Positions 1-11,000 of a DNA stretch of 64,000 bases are shown here, one piece after another. The notes below the pieces were generated by a model. The model did no database searches and was not told where the DNA came from. It worked only from the letters and a program-made list of their open reading frames with translations. A program made the position numbers and the translations under genes. The DNA is from Pseudoscleropodium purum (taxonomy: Eukaryota; Streptophyta; Bryopsida; Hypnales; Brachytheciaceae): the NCBI GenBank assembly GCA_963969395.1, contig OZ017803.1, positions 5,642,001 to 5,706,000 of the forward strand, read 5' to 3'. How positions within the stretch are numbered: the first letter of the stretch is position 1; the number at the start of each line of letters is the position of its first letter.

Positions 1-194
1 CAACCAAACATGGCTTCTTGTATTGCAAAATGAAGGATATTGACTACTATACTTATCTCCCTATTCAAATGCAAGATTTCAATTTAGGCACATAGTGTGT
101 GTAGTCTAGTGCAAGCTTGTGATTAATAAAAAAACAATAATTTTCTATGTAGGTAATAGATTCTAACAAAAGCTCCAAAAACATTCATGTTCTT

Positions 195-465
195 AAATGT
201 ACACCATTGTTACATATTGCTTTTGATAGCCTTCATCAATATAAATGTGGTTGCTTTTAGAGACCTATGGCATTTTGACTACAATATTTTATAACTAATT
301 CCACAAAGCTCCAAACAATATCAAACGACTTGGGTTAGATGCGAAATCCACTTTTCTTTTAAAATAAATTTATTGAAAAATATTTTGAGACATTTCACCT
401 CCCCCAAATTCAGTTGTAGCTATTAGATGATCGATTTATGGACCTTCTACCTTACAAAGTGTATT
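195..465 (+). repeat. Dispersed repeat, copy 1 (family A)
   Basis: This stretch matches the reverse complement of 41945-42240 over most of its length. Shared landmarks are a TTTTAGAG..CCATTTT segment, ATAACTAATTCC followed by CAAAGCTCCAA, the string AAACGACTTG..TTAGATGC, and TTTATGGACCT at the far end. A third, partial copy with the same AAACGACTTGGGTTA core lies at 38700-38790. No open frame is kept between copies, so this is a non-coding interspersed repeat of unknown class. No target duplication or clear ends were found. Confidence 0.7.
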
Positions 466-536
466 TGAATCCTAGGCAGTACCATTCAAAAGCACATGTC
501 TTTTCTGTTTGAAACATGGCCAACTGATCGTAATAC

Positions 537-687
537 TCATCCAAACTGCATCTTGAACTTCTGCATGTCCCCAATTGGCCAGGGAATGTGGCAGCGGAGG
601 AGACCTTGAATCTGGAAATGGAGCAAACCACGGAATATTCGTTGGTTTCAAGGATGCTGCGGTTCCACCGCGTTCTCGAAATTCCTT
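537..687 (-). CDS. Possible internal exon of an unidentified gene
   Basis: On the minus strand a pyrimidine-rich tract ends in TAG at 690-688. It is followed by an open frame reading KEFRERGG, then PTNIPWFAPFPD, SPPLPHSLANWGHAEVQDAVWM, and reaching a GT (GTATTA) at 536-535. The Pro/Trp-rich composition and higher GC than the flanks look coding. I do not recognise the family and could not chain it securely to other exons. A short ATG-started frame ending in a GT near 1265-1300 on the same strand could be an upstream exon. Another reading frame through the same bases is open for 103 codons, so the frame choice is uncertain. It could also be a remnant exon. Confidence 0.27.
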
Positions 688-1740
688 CTAGCAGACCAAT
701 CAGATAAGAAGCAGGGCAAGGGACACCAAGCACACCAGATGCTGCAGGAGTCACAGAATTCACAAGAACTCAAATTCATCTTGAATTCTCAAAGACTACA
801 ATCAGCCCTCTCTAATAACCCAATCCTCAATCTGGGACATTCCTTGCACACTATTGATCAAACTTTCACACCACATGAGATTGCATTTTAGAACCACATT
901 ATTTGCACATTTGTCACTAATGAAGGCAACGTTTATTGAACTTACAGTCTAAACAACAATTGCCATTGTTAACTCTGAAGAGGAAGTTTTGGTTCATCAT
1001 GTACATGCATTCCACTCAAAATTACTTACAACCCACAAAAGATAATGAAACCCCCGGCATTCATCCAACTTCACTACCGTATAAGCCATAAGGAGAGTGC
1101 TTGGCATTTCAAATAAGGAAATGCTTTAAACTGCTGTCGTATGTTGTTTCTTAGTGTAGAATCAAAACTCGAAGCTTTATTAACACTTATCACCTGGGGT
1201 ATAGGCAGCTCCAGTAACTTACAACTTCTTCAAACAGGTTCGCACGCCTTCCGTTACAAAATGGGACACCAATTGTCAACGAAATTCATGCCGAGGGAGG
1301 AGGAGAAGACTTCACACTTTAATCAAATGCTAGCTTGCGAGGAGGGGTCAATACTCTCGGGATTTGGGATGTTGAGTTGACAAAGTGCGCTGATGTGGCG
1401 GCTTGTCCGTGTTTGTGAAGGCCGAAGTTATGGAAATTCTCTGCTCCTGGGATTGAGCCGCGGATTTGCGGTGGGTTGCTTGAATTTTCAGGATTTTAGA
1501 TTTAGATCCTGCTGCATGGATCTTAGTTGAGGACTGACGGAGCTAGGTACCAAATTTAAAACTGGAATATATACTTGTAAAAGTAATCCCACCATTGATC
1601 AGAAAGATGAAATTCTAAAGGATTGAGAAAGAAGCCCATTTGTTTTGAAATACGAGAGTCTAGAAGATACTTCAAGGAATCGGGGATGAATCCACTTACA
1701 TTGTCACAATTGCAGTACACCTGATTGCACAAAAAGTGTT
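688..1740. other. No confident gene; moderate-GC spacer
   Basis: Base composition is closer to that of the genes than to the AT-rich deserts. There is a 79-codon open frame at 1141-1380 on + with no recognisable family, no splice context and no match in the rest of the window. On the minus strand the stretch around 1250-1500 has a pyrimidine-rich leader-like run before an ATG. It may be the 5' part of the possible gene at 537-687. Nothing more can be supported. Confidence 0.4.
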
Positions 1741-1905
1741 GAATGCAAACCCGAACGACTTGATCAAATGCTTGAACCCAAACGACTTGAACCCCACTTG
1801 AATCAAACTTGAACCGAATGAGGCCGAACTTGAATCGAATGAGAACTTGAATTTTGAATCAAATACGAATCGACTTGAATCGAATGAGGTCAAAAATTTA
1901 AAACC
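1741..1905. repeat. Degenerate short tandem array (ACTTGAATCGAATGAG type)
   Basis: Repeated variants of ACTTGAATCGAATGAG, ACTTGAACC and CGACTTGAATC run through the segment with 9-20 bp spacing. The array keeps the minus-strand frame open, giving a repetitive Phe/Ser/Lys peptide that is an artefact of the repeat. Confidence 0.7.
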
Positions 1906-2139
1906 CAAGACCTGAAAACACCACCTCAGGACGAGGCAGTCTGGCGGCGGAAGTCTGAGCGAAGAAAAAGTCCGACAAAGTAGTCTACACGGTGGAAGGC
2001 GGCACTTCAACCTAGAAATAATCGGAAAATCACTGAAGCTCACAAACGGACGGAAAACAGGTTATCTTTCATCCAATGATTTTCATCACTTTAAAGTGAT
2101 TGTCCTACTTTGTCCTATCTGAGAGTGAGACCCCAACGG

Positions 2140-2500
2140 GTGTGTGTGTGTGAATAGTCGGACCCTACTGGCCAGCTTTGTGGAGGGGGAGGGTTCAATT
2201 GGTCAGCCCCCTTCTGTGGCCTTTTTTTCTTAATTTTTTTTTAATTTTCGATTTTCCTCATTGAGAGAGGTCAGACTGGTCAGACCCCTTCTTTGGCCTT
2301 TTTTTTTCAAATTTAAATTTTCTTTTAAATTTTCTATTAAATATTTTTTTTACTTTTTTATTTTTCTTGTTAGGGGGGACTGTCCCACTAGTCGGACTTC
2401 CTTTTCTAGCTTTTTTTCTTTTTAATTTATTATTTATTTATTTTTAAAATTTTGCTCGACAAGCAACTAGTTGGTCCCTTCTTCAAGAGGTTAGACTTTG
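2140..2500. repeat. Decayed tandem repeat, units of about 80-110 bp
   Basis: Four or five units share the order GGTCAGACTGGTCAGACCCC, then TTCTNTGGCC, then a long T-rich run with ATTTTTAAATTT-like blocks. Units begin near 2156, 2188, 2264, 2371 and 2455. Similarity falls towards the right, with GGTC becoming AGTC and TTGGTC. Confidence 0.6.
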
Positions 2501-4560
2501 ATAGGCTAGATTTACATAGGTTAAACTTATATAGATTACATATTTTAAAATAGAGCCTTATGGTTACACCATTCTTATTTTATTACCACACATGTTTTTT
2601 ATAAGTTCCATCCAATCAAAACATGATAGGCAAATACATCCAAAACATAATAATTTTTTCATTAATGCTACCAATAAATTAAGACATATTATGTATTTGG
2701 CTTAATACAAAAGTAGAGGAATGCACATCTTTGACATATGTGTATATGTGGGAGTGATTAAAAATGAAAATGAAGATATAATTTTATTTTATTTCTAATA
2801 ACAAATAGAATAAAAAAATGGTATGCTTTTAATTTAAAAATATAAAACTAATCAAAAATGCCTAACAATTCTGTATGGAACCATAAGGAGTGCATTTATA
2901 GTGATTTTTTGAATGCATATGCATTCAAGTTAAAAGATATTTTAAGAAGAGGTATGAAATATTAGAATTTTAAATTAAAATTCTAAAGACATTTTAGGAA
3001 TGTTCTCTAAATATTTTTGGCAAGGTCTTTATTAGAACTATTGATCTTTATAAGTAGTCCATTTCTTATGCATAATTGAGTTATTGAACCTCTATCTTTA
3101 AATGCATATGATTCTTGTAGAGTGTCTCCTTGAACATTGTCACAAATTGTTAAAATGTGATCAATTGTTAATGTAAATTGATGTGTGAATTTATCCCCCC
3201 TTTCCCCATTTGTAATTTTCAAGTGGCCTTGTCTGCCATTCAATATGGGATTTATGAAATATATTTCAAGTGCATAGCCTATAATTGTATCCATATTTCA
3301 ATATGTATCTTAGTACTATATTTGTATTTGTGTTCACAACCATATCTCAAATATATAATTGTATCCATATTTCAATACATATCCATATATCAATACCATA
3401 TTTGTATTGTATTAGTAGTTGTATTCGTTATTTTTGGAGATCTACAACATTGAAGAGGGTGGAGATTTTTTTAATATAAATCAACAACTCTTGTTTTTTT
3501 CCAAGGGAGTGTGTGTGTTAATTAATTGTATAGGTGTGTTTCATCTCTTTTGGGCTCATTGTGCCTCCTTGAGCATGGAACAAGTAGAAAGTAAGTTGCA
3601 TGTATAGGACCTATACATGGGTGTTGTACCTAATTTTTTTGTATCCAATGTCTTTTTGATAAATATCCAATTCCTAAGGTTAGTCACAAAGAAATTTAGC
3701 AATTATTTGAGTACAAGCCTTATGTAATTAATTAAGTATATCCAACTACAATGATGTATTGGTCTTGCATCAATTAATTTTAGACTAATAAAGCTTTAAT
3801 ACAATTCCCAAAGTGGAATAAACCAATGTTGCCATAATATCAATGTATCAACCAATATAGATGGACATGACATTTCTAATACTATCTAAGCTAATTCAAT
3901 TAGTGTGAACAAGTTATTTGTTATACATCTCATTTTTTCTAGAACATTTGTTATATACCTCATTTTCTACTAGTAATAAAATATTAGTGACATCAAGGCA
4001 AAGAAGATACTCCCATTTTCACACAATAACCACTAAATAAATAAAAATAAAACTTTTAGAAAATTTGCATTATTAAAAAATTAGAGTGTCTTGTACTAAT
4101 TGAATTTATTTGTATAGTATTTACATTCACTTCTATATTCACACATATTTCATTATAGACACCAAGTCATTGCATGTATGAAATAACTATATCTAATTCC
4201 CCCTAAATAAACAATTCAATATTGTTTATATTACTAAAATTATCTAATTTTATATCTTAAATATACATTTTTTGAACTTCTTATGATTAAACTATGGATT
4301 TTCAAAGTACCAAATATAAGTGCAAAGTGCTCAAAAGCTATCCTAGGCTCTTATAAAATGAGCCAATATATTTCAAGACAAGAATCTCTTAGTAGCATGG
4401 ATTAGAAAGGGACCACAATTAGGTTCAATTACCTTACCTATGAATATTCAACATTTAGTGTAAATCCAAATTGCAACAATTTTATTTATTTATTTCATTA
4501 CAAGTGCCAAATGATATTAAAAAAAACAATACCCACACAACAAATGAATTGGCCCTCTGA
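2501..4560. other. AT-rich gene-free stretch
   Basis: Only short, low-complexity open frames occur. The one notable structure is a direct duplication of about 72 bp at 3284-3427, in which GTATCCATATTTCAATA occurs at both 3287 and 3361. The overlapping Ile/Tyr-rich frames at 3178-3479 come from this duplication and are not treated as genes. Confidence 0.6.
3284..3427. repeat. 72-bp tandem duplication
   Basis: Two head-to-tail copies start with TAATTGTATCCATATTTCAA and continue with CCATATTTGTATTTG-like sequence. They differ at several positions, so the event is not recent. Confidence 0.65.
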
Positions 4561-5049
4561 GAACCCAAGAGTAGGTCAAGGAGATATGAAGAGCTTCAAA
4601 AGCCTTTTGAAGCCTTTTGAAAACTTCAGTAGTTTCGGCGTCTTGATAAAAGACACTCAACTAGGCGGACGACCCTAACCACGACTCTAAACTCTGATAG
4701 CGTTTTCTTATCAGAACTCATCGCCATTGTCAGGTGATTGCATCGCAAGCGAATTCAAATTCAAATTCGTGGCGCGAAACTTCAATTAAGGTTTGAAGGT
4801 ACGTCAGTCGCAGAGATTCCTACTGATTTCGAGAGGAAACTAACCCGTATTTTTCACAAAAATGTTACGCAATGTTTTGTCACAAATTCATTCGCAAATT
4901 CTTGTTCCTCTCTGGTTGTCTCAGAGATTGAAGGATTCAAGGAGCTGGAACCCTTGCGGAAGAAACGTCGAGTGGAGGAGCAGTGGACGAGAAGCTCGTG
5001 CAGCAGCAATTGCAAATTGCAAGCGTCTCCACCTGCAACCGCGGGGACC
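4561..5049 (+). promoter_or_regulatory. Upstream and leader region of the UGPase-like gene
   Basis: GC rises sharply from about 4610. The frame of the downstream gene is closed by TGA at 4735-4737 and contains no ATG before 5050, so this stretch is best read as promoter plus 5' leader. No TATA box could be assigned with confidence. A short direct repeat, AAGCCTTTTG, occurs twice at 4600-4620. Confidence 0.4.
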
Positions 5050-8000
5050 ATGTCGTCGGGCGTGACGGGCATGGAGAGCATGTCCGTGGCACCGCGCCTT
5101 AGCCGCGCCGTGCAGAAGCTCGAGCGCTGGGCTTTGCATCAACAAAGGTACTCTCTTTGCGTCCCACATTTCCATTTCCATTTCCATTGCCGAATTCGGT
5201 CATTTCCGGCACTCTAAGGTAGCGGCGCTTCATCGACGTGCACTCCCACATTCATGAGACTGCAAATAATGATCCGCTTAAGATTGCTTGATAAGTGAGG
5301 TGAAACTCAGCGACTAGGGTTTGGAGTTTTTGGTGACCGCTAGGGTTTCTCTGGGTTTGCAGTAAGAGCGAGGAGCCTATTGCGTGGGATAAGATCAACC
5401 CACGCACCGACCTCAAAGTGCTTCCCTACCTCAACCTTCCTCGCATCCTCGATGGTACCGATGCCTTCCTCTTACCATTGCGAATTCCCTGAAGACTCGC
5501 CACTTGCAAGTGTAAATAGACTTTTAAGGCACAAACCCTAATTGCATTGCTTGTGGGTTTTCGTCTTTGGTAGACTATGAGAAGTGCAAAGTATTGTTGG
5601 ACAAGCTGATTGTGATCAAGTTATGCGGCTCTCTTGGTCGATCCTTGGGGACCACGCAACCCAAGTATAAGTCCACCAACTATATATGCTCTCACTATTG
5701 ACAGCGGAAATCAATCATCTAGGGTTTATAAAGCATAACAATATCAGTTCAAACCTGCCCATGCAAGGAGGCCTTTGGATGAGATAAAAAGTTTCTTTTT
5801 TAAACTGAACGTGTTTGAATTTTATTTTGCTTGTCCATTTGCAAGATCACTTAATCTTTCTAGTTCTTTTGACAGAATAAAGTAGTGGTCTGTCAGAGGC
5901 TCTAATAGTCTTATTAGGTTCTCTCAAAGTTGTTCCTCTTGATCGAGCTACATAGATTTATGATGTTTCTTTTGTCAAAGTTTGAATGATCTTCTGCTAC
6001 GCATGTAATAAGTCATTAGTAAATATGTTGTTACATAACAAGGCATAACAACATCTATACAACCAAGCTATTCAAGAACGTCTTGTACGCAGGTCGCTTG
6101 TTGAAATTCGCAGTGAGCAGACTTTTGTGGATCTGGCTGTGCAACAAATAGAGGCATCGACTCTTTTGTCCCTTTCAGTTTATTTCTGTGTTTGCTAAGA
6201 TCAGGAAGTAACTTGTGGCATGATCGCCACTTTCTTTACTCAAGTTTGAAGGTGCTGATATGATGCAGGTGCTAAACGCCAAATACAATGTGAAGGTCTT
6301 GCTGGTTCTGTCAACCTCTGACAACACTGACAGAGCTGTGAAACAGGTATAAATTTGCAGGACTTTGTTGCTTGAGAGAGTGGTTTCCACGAGCTGCATT
6401 ATGCTGAGGGCTTAAAAATATTTTCAGTAAAATTAGATTTTTTAGTAATCTTTGGACATATATCATATGGAGACGTTCCCATTTACCTCATTGAATTGTT
6501 GAAAAGTTGTGAACTCAATGTTTTGGATAGTGACATAAGCATCTAAGTAGGCACAAGTAGATGATCATAGAATGCCCTGCTGATGAATCATGAGAAGGTC
6601 TCTGCATAAAGTACACCATGGTTATCTTGCCTCCCCATGGTCAATCTCCCTTTGATGTCCAACAATGCTTTTAAAATAATTCGATTGTACTGAAGATCAT
6701 GTTTCTTACATTCATAATCATAAAAATGATGAAATCCTCTTTGGCAGGCTGTGAAGAAGTACAGCACTTCCGATGCGGACATTATCGTTTTCAATCAGGT
6801 AATATCGGGATTTAGAGTGTGCAGGTAACAAACTTTTGAGTTTTCAGTTCTTCCTTCACTTCTGCATGGCCCTTCTTGAACGGTTGTTGTGCTGGTTTAA
6901 ATAGAGAATTCTCGATCTTGGTCTGTTTCGTAATTTCAATTTATGATGTGTTCAAAATTACAATTTGATTGACCGACTGGCTGGCCATGCGTTTCAGACA
7001 GAATATCCACATGAGGTTTGGCCAGTGACCCCCAAACTTGGTGAAGATGGCGGGTGAGAGAAACTAAACCTCTATTGGATTCAAGTCAAGAGTGACTACT
7101 TGAATCAGAATAGAACCTTAGATAAAGAATTTGTTAAAAGTGTACGTTAAGCATAACATCTTATCAGGCGATTTTTGCACAACAATTGGTCATCAAAGAT
7201 ATGAAGAAATCTACTCCCTCTAGCTTCAATTCGCATGTTAGAAGCGTAATGTATGTAATGTTGCAAGTTGTATAGGTGGAATGGAATAATAAGGCAGAAA
7301 AAGTGCACATGGCTTTGTGCACTTCTGACGAATTTCGGGTGGATGATTACCTACTCTAACCTCACTGGGTCGTTATTTGTTTTCAAGGATATGGCTAATT
7401 AGCTACGTTGTTGCACGAGTCTTGTAGGTATCTGACGAACAATGGAGACTTGTTTGCTGCATTTTCGTTCAGTGGAAAGCTTGACGAATTTCTTGCTCAG
7501 GTGTGGAAATCTCAATGACCTGATGGACATCCATACGCTTATGTTGCAAAGAAATTTCTGCATTATGATTTGCGCAGAGAAAAGCACGATAGCACTTTAG
7601 AATGTTTGGAGTCTCTTTGAGAACGTTATCCAATAGTTATCCTTTGTATTTGTGTAGGGAAAAGAGTACTTATTTATTGCAAACGGTGACAACTTGGGAG
7701 CCACTGTGGATCTCAGTATCCTCCATAACTTGCCGAATTCTAATGATGTTTCTTGTTCTTTGTTCAGTCACTCATACTCTGATGCAAACACCACTCAGTA
7801 GTTTATCTTTGACGAAGTTTATCAGATATGTTAAATTATCTCTCTGAAAACCAGTGTGACTACTGTATGGAGGTAAATATCCGCATCTTTCAATAGCTAG
7901 CTAACAGAAGAATCATCAACTGGGGTAAGATATGAGGAATAGTTTTTTCAGTTTCCTTTTCACTCTTGAAATCGGTTAATCAATGTTCTTAACCAATAAG

Positions 8001-11000
8001 TGGTGAAATGACCAAAAGTGGCCACCTCTATATCTTTAGGAGCTGAAATGAAGCGCTTTGAAAACTCATAAGAAAGTAACTAAAAGTAACTAAACGTATC
8101 AATAGAAAGAAGAAAGTATATCCTACATTTTGAAAAATAGAAATATGTTTGGAAATTACAATATATACTTCGAACTCCAAATGGACCTCCTATTTCTAGT
8201 TTGGGCTCTTAGGGGTTCAGCAGAGAACACTGGATACTTGCTGCTGCAATAATTTAGACTTGAGTTGCAAGGATTTGAGTCTTGAAGCCACGCACCCCCA
8301 ATCCTTGATTGGTTTCAATATGAGGAGTCGTTGAGTGATGAGCACGTGATATTGCAGGTGACTCCCAAGAACGACACTGATGTTGAAAATGGTGCTTACG
8401 TCTCATCTGAAGCCAACATTGAGGTAATTGCACGTCGACTTTTTATTAGCAGATTTTAGCCAATTCAGGAGTAAATTTAATAAAGGCATCTCTCATGCTA
8501 ATTAGTACCATCATATGAATGTGCAAGGAGCTTGATACTGTGCAGGAATTTAGTGCAAAAATCGCCGTCTCGTCCAAGAGCCTTAATCTTGTCTGTTGAC
8601 CCTAGTATTCATGTGTGTGCAGCTCTTGGAGTTCGAGGAGGTCTCACGTATTCAAGTAAGTAACCAAATTCTCTATGTCCTATGTATTAGGTGTGCATAC
8701 CCTTTGGGTCAATTTATCCATTTCAACCAGTATGTGAACGTGTTTGAATAATTGGGAGATCACTAAAGAGATGTGGAGGGATCAATTTGGTAACAAGATC
8801 CTGTTTTTATTACTCAATGTATGATGATTTCTTACGCTATCATTCGAAGTGGAAGACTGTAGACCATTAAAATGTGAATACTGTAGTATTGGTGCGATTC
8901 AGAGCGCCAAAATGTGGCATTCAACTGCTCGAAGCTCTAAAACATATGGACATAGATTTACGTTTCAAGGTACCTTGAAAAGTGTGAATATCCGCCAATT
9001 TAGTGAAGTTGATAATACTATTGAATGGACATCATCAACCCTATATCCATTAAAACATGAGTGGCCATAGACGTTTAGCCAAATCATTTTTTCACCCCAA
9101 CTGGCTAATTGAAGGTCAACCGATTGTATCTGAAGAGCCGAGTACCTGTTGGTACTAGAGGTCAGTATAGGAGACGGGATCTGGGTCCTAATGGTTTTAG
9201 TATTCTTATGTCACGTAGTAGGCTTAATTAAGGATATGGGACAGACCAAAAGTCTTGGTTGACAGAGTCTTTGGAGAATTGTAGATTGATAATCAGGAAG
9301 GGGGCACTATCCTTAATTTATTTTTAATTTGAATCGAAAAAATGTAGTCAAACTTGATATCCTTCTCAGATCTTTTGATTAATAACACATCACGTTTTGA
9401 ATACGGAGTGCAGGATGAGAAGTCTCGTGCTGGCGGTGTCAAGGTTGTCAACACAAATAGCTCGTAAGTTTCTCCTCTAGACCCTCACCACGATTTTCTC
9501 ACGGTCTCATGCAATTGTGCAGTGGGGTTTGCTCATATTCCTACTAATAATATGAATATACGCAACGGTACTCGAATGCTGGCAGCTGGGTACATTTGAA
9601 AGCTGTCAAGAGGCTAGTAGAGATTGAAGCCCTTGATATTTACTGCTCTTCGAAGGTGAGTATGGAATGAAATATTTTCGTTTTTAAGAAATATTATTGA
9701 GCATTCAAAACTGTTTTAGGAACTTCTTAAAGAGTCAAGAAGAGTCTTCTGCTTAATTGAGAGGTCACATTGACCATAAGGAGGCCTCCCAATGTATCAT
9801 AGGCAGGTCTTTGTATGATCACTACGGCCACAGGGAGATCTGTTCAAGAAGTTTCTCTCTATGATGCTGTCTTGAATTTCATGAAACGGTTTAATTTAAC
9901 TGACAAAAATGTTGTTCATTGTTATGATATAATTGCCATAAGGTGATCCCATCCAACTTTATTTCTTATTCCCCGATAACTTGCTTGCAATCTACAGAGT
10001 GCTGGAGAGGGCGATAATATTACATTTCAGCTGCAAACTGCAAGCGGGGCTCCGCTGTACTCGGTCGATTCCTTTACTGTCCTATGTTGTCCTACCAGAG
10101 CTCTTTATGAGGAATAAATAATACATAATTTCCTACTGCCAGAAGATTATAGGCGTCCGAAGAATTTACTCTACGTAAAGCAGATTGTGTCTAATTTTCG
10201 AAATCGAGGCTTATGTTAATGCTAGAAAACCTTGGAGTATTCCTAATATGATGTGTGCAGCTTCAGGTGAACGGAGAGATATTTGAGAATTTGCCGATTG
10301 AGGGAAATTCGGATCTGCTTCTAGTTCAGGTGACAACTACTCGAGCACCTTGATGATCATCTCAAGATACCTTGGTGTTAATGATAGATTTTGATGGAAA
10401 GAGAAATTGAAGGCTTGAAAGCTCCCGAACCTTCCTAATTTAATGGAATATCTTGTTTACCAGAGTTATATTGCAAACATGGTTTGGATTATTGAAATTA
10501 ATATGAAATTGTTATGTAGATTCAGGAGAGTTGAAGAAATTAAAAATATCATTAATTGTTTGTTGCAGTTCTTTGATGGGAGTGTCGCTGTAGAGGTTCC
10601 ACGGAGAAGGTTTCAACCTATCCGAGCAACGGCAGACTTACTTCTTTTCCAGGTTAGTCGTACACTGTTACTAATTTGACACAGGAAGGCAAAATGATTA
10701 TTCAATTTGGCAGGATTTGGTGCAGACAAATTCCTGGTTCACTTCTGTGTATTAAAATCGATTGTCAATGCACTTCCTATTGTTTGCAGTCAGACCTGTA
10801 TGCATTGAAGGAGGGCATTGTTTGCCCAAACCCATCGAGACAGTCGGATGTCAATCCTTATATTGAGTTGGAAGGAATGAAGCTTCGAAAGGTACCTCCT
10901 CATTTGACTGGCTAAATCATACTAAGGTAGAGGATATTAAAGGCGTTAGGGACCTATTCCCGTCTGCTGTACAGTACAAATCCCTGTTACCAACGACTCA

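Noticed and set aside
1696..2043. 115-codon minus-strand open frame
   Set aside because: It lies over the ACTTGAATCGAATGAG tandem array; the Phe/Ser/Lys-rich peptide is a by-product of the repeat.
3178..3607. Three overlapping plus-strand frames of 62-91 codons
   Set aside because: They sit on a 72-bp duplication in AT-rich DNA and are Ile/Tyr/Cys-rich without family signal.
4738..5049. Upstream in-frame extension of the UGPase-like protein by 104 residues
   Set aside because: The extension opens with TTG right after a TGA, contains no ATG, and the first ATG (5050) has a good context and fits the family N-terminus.
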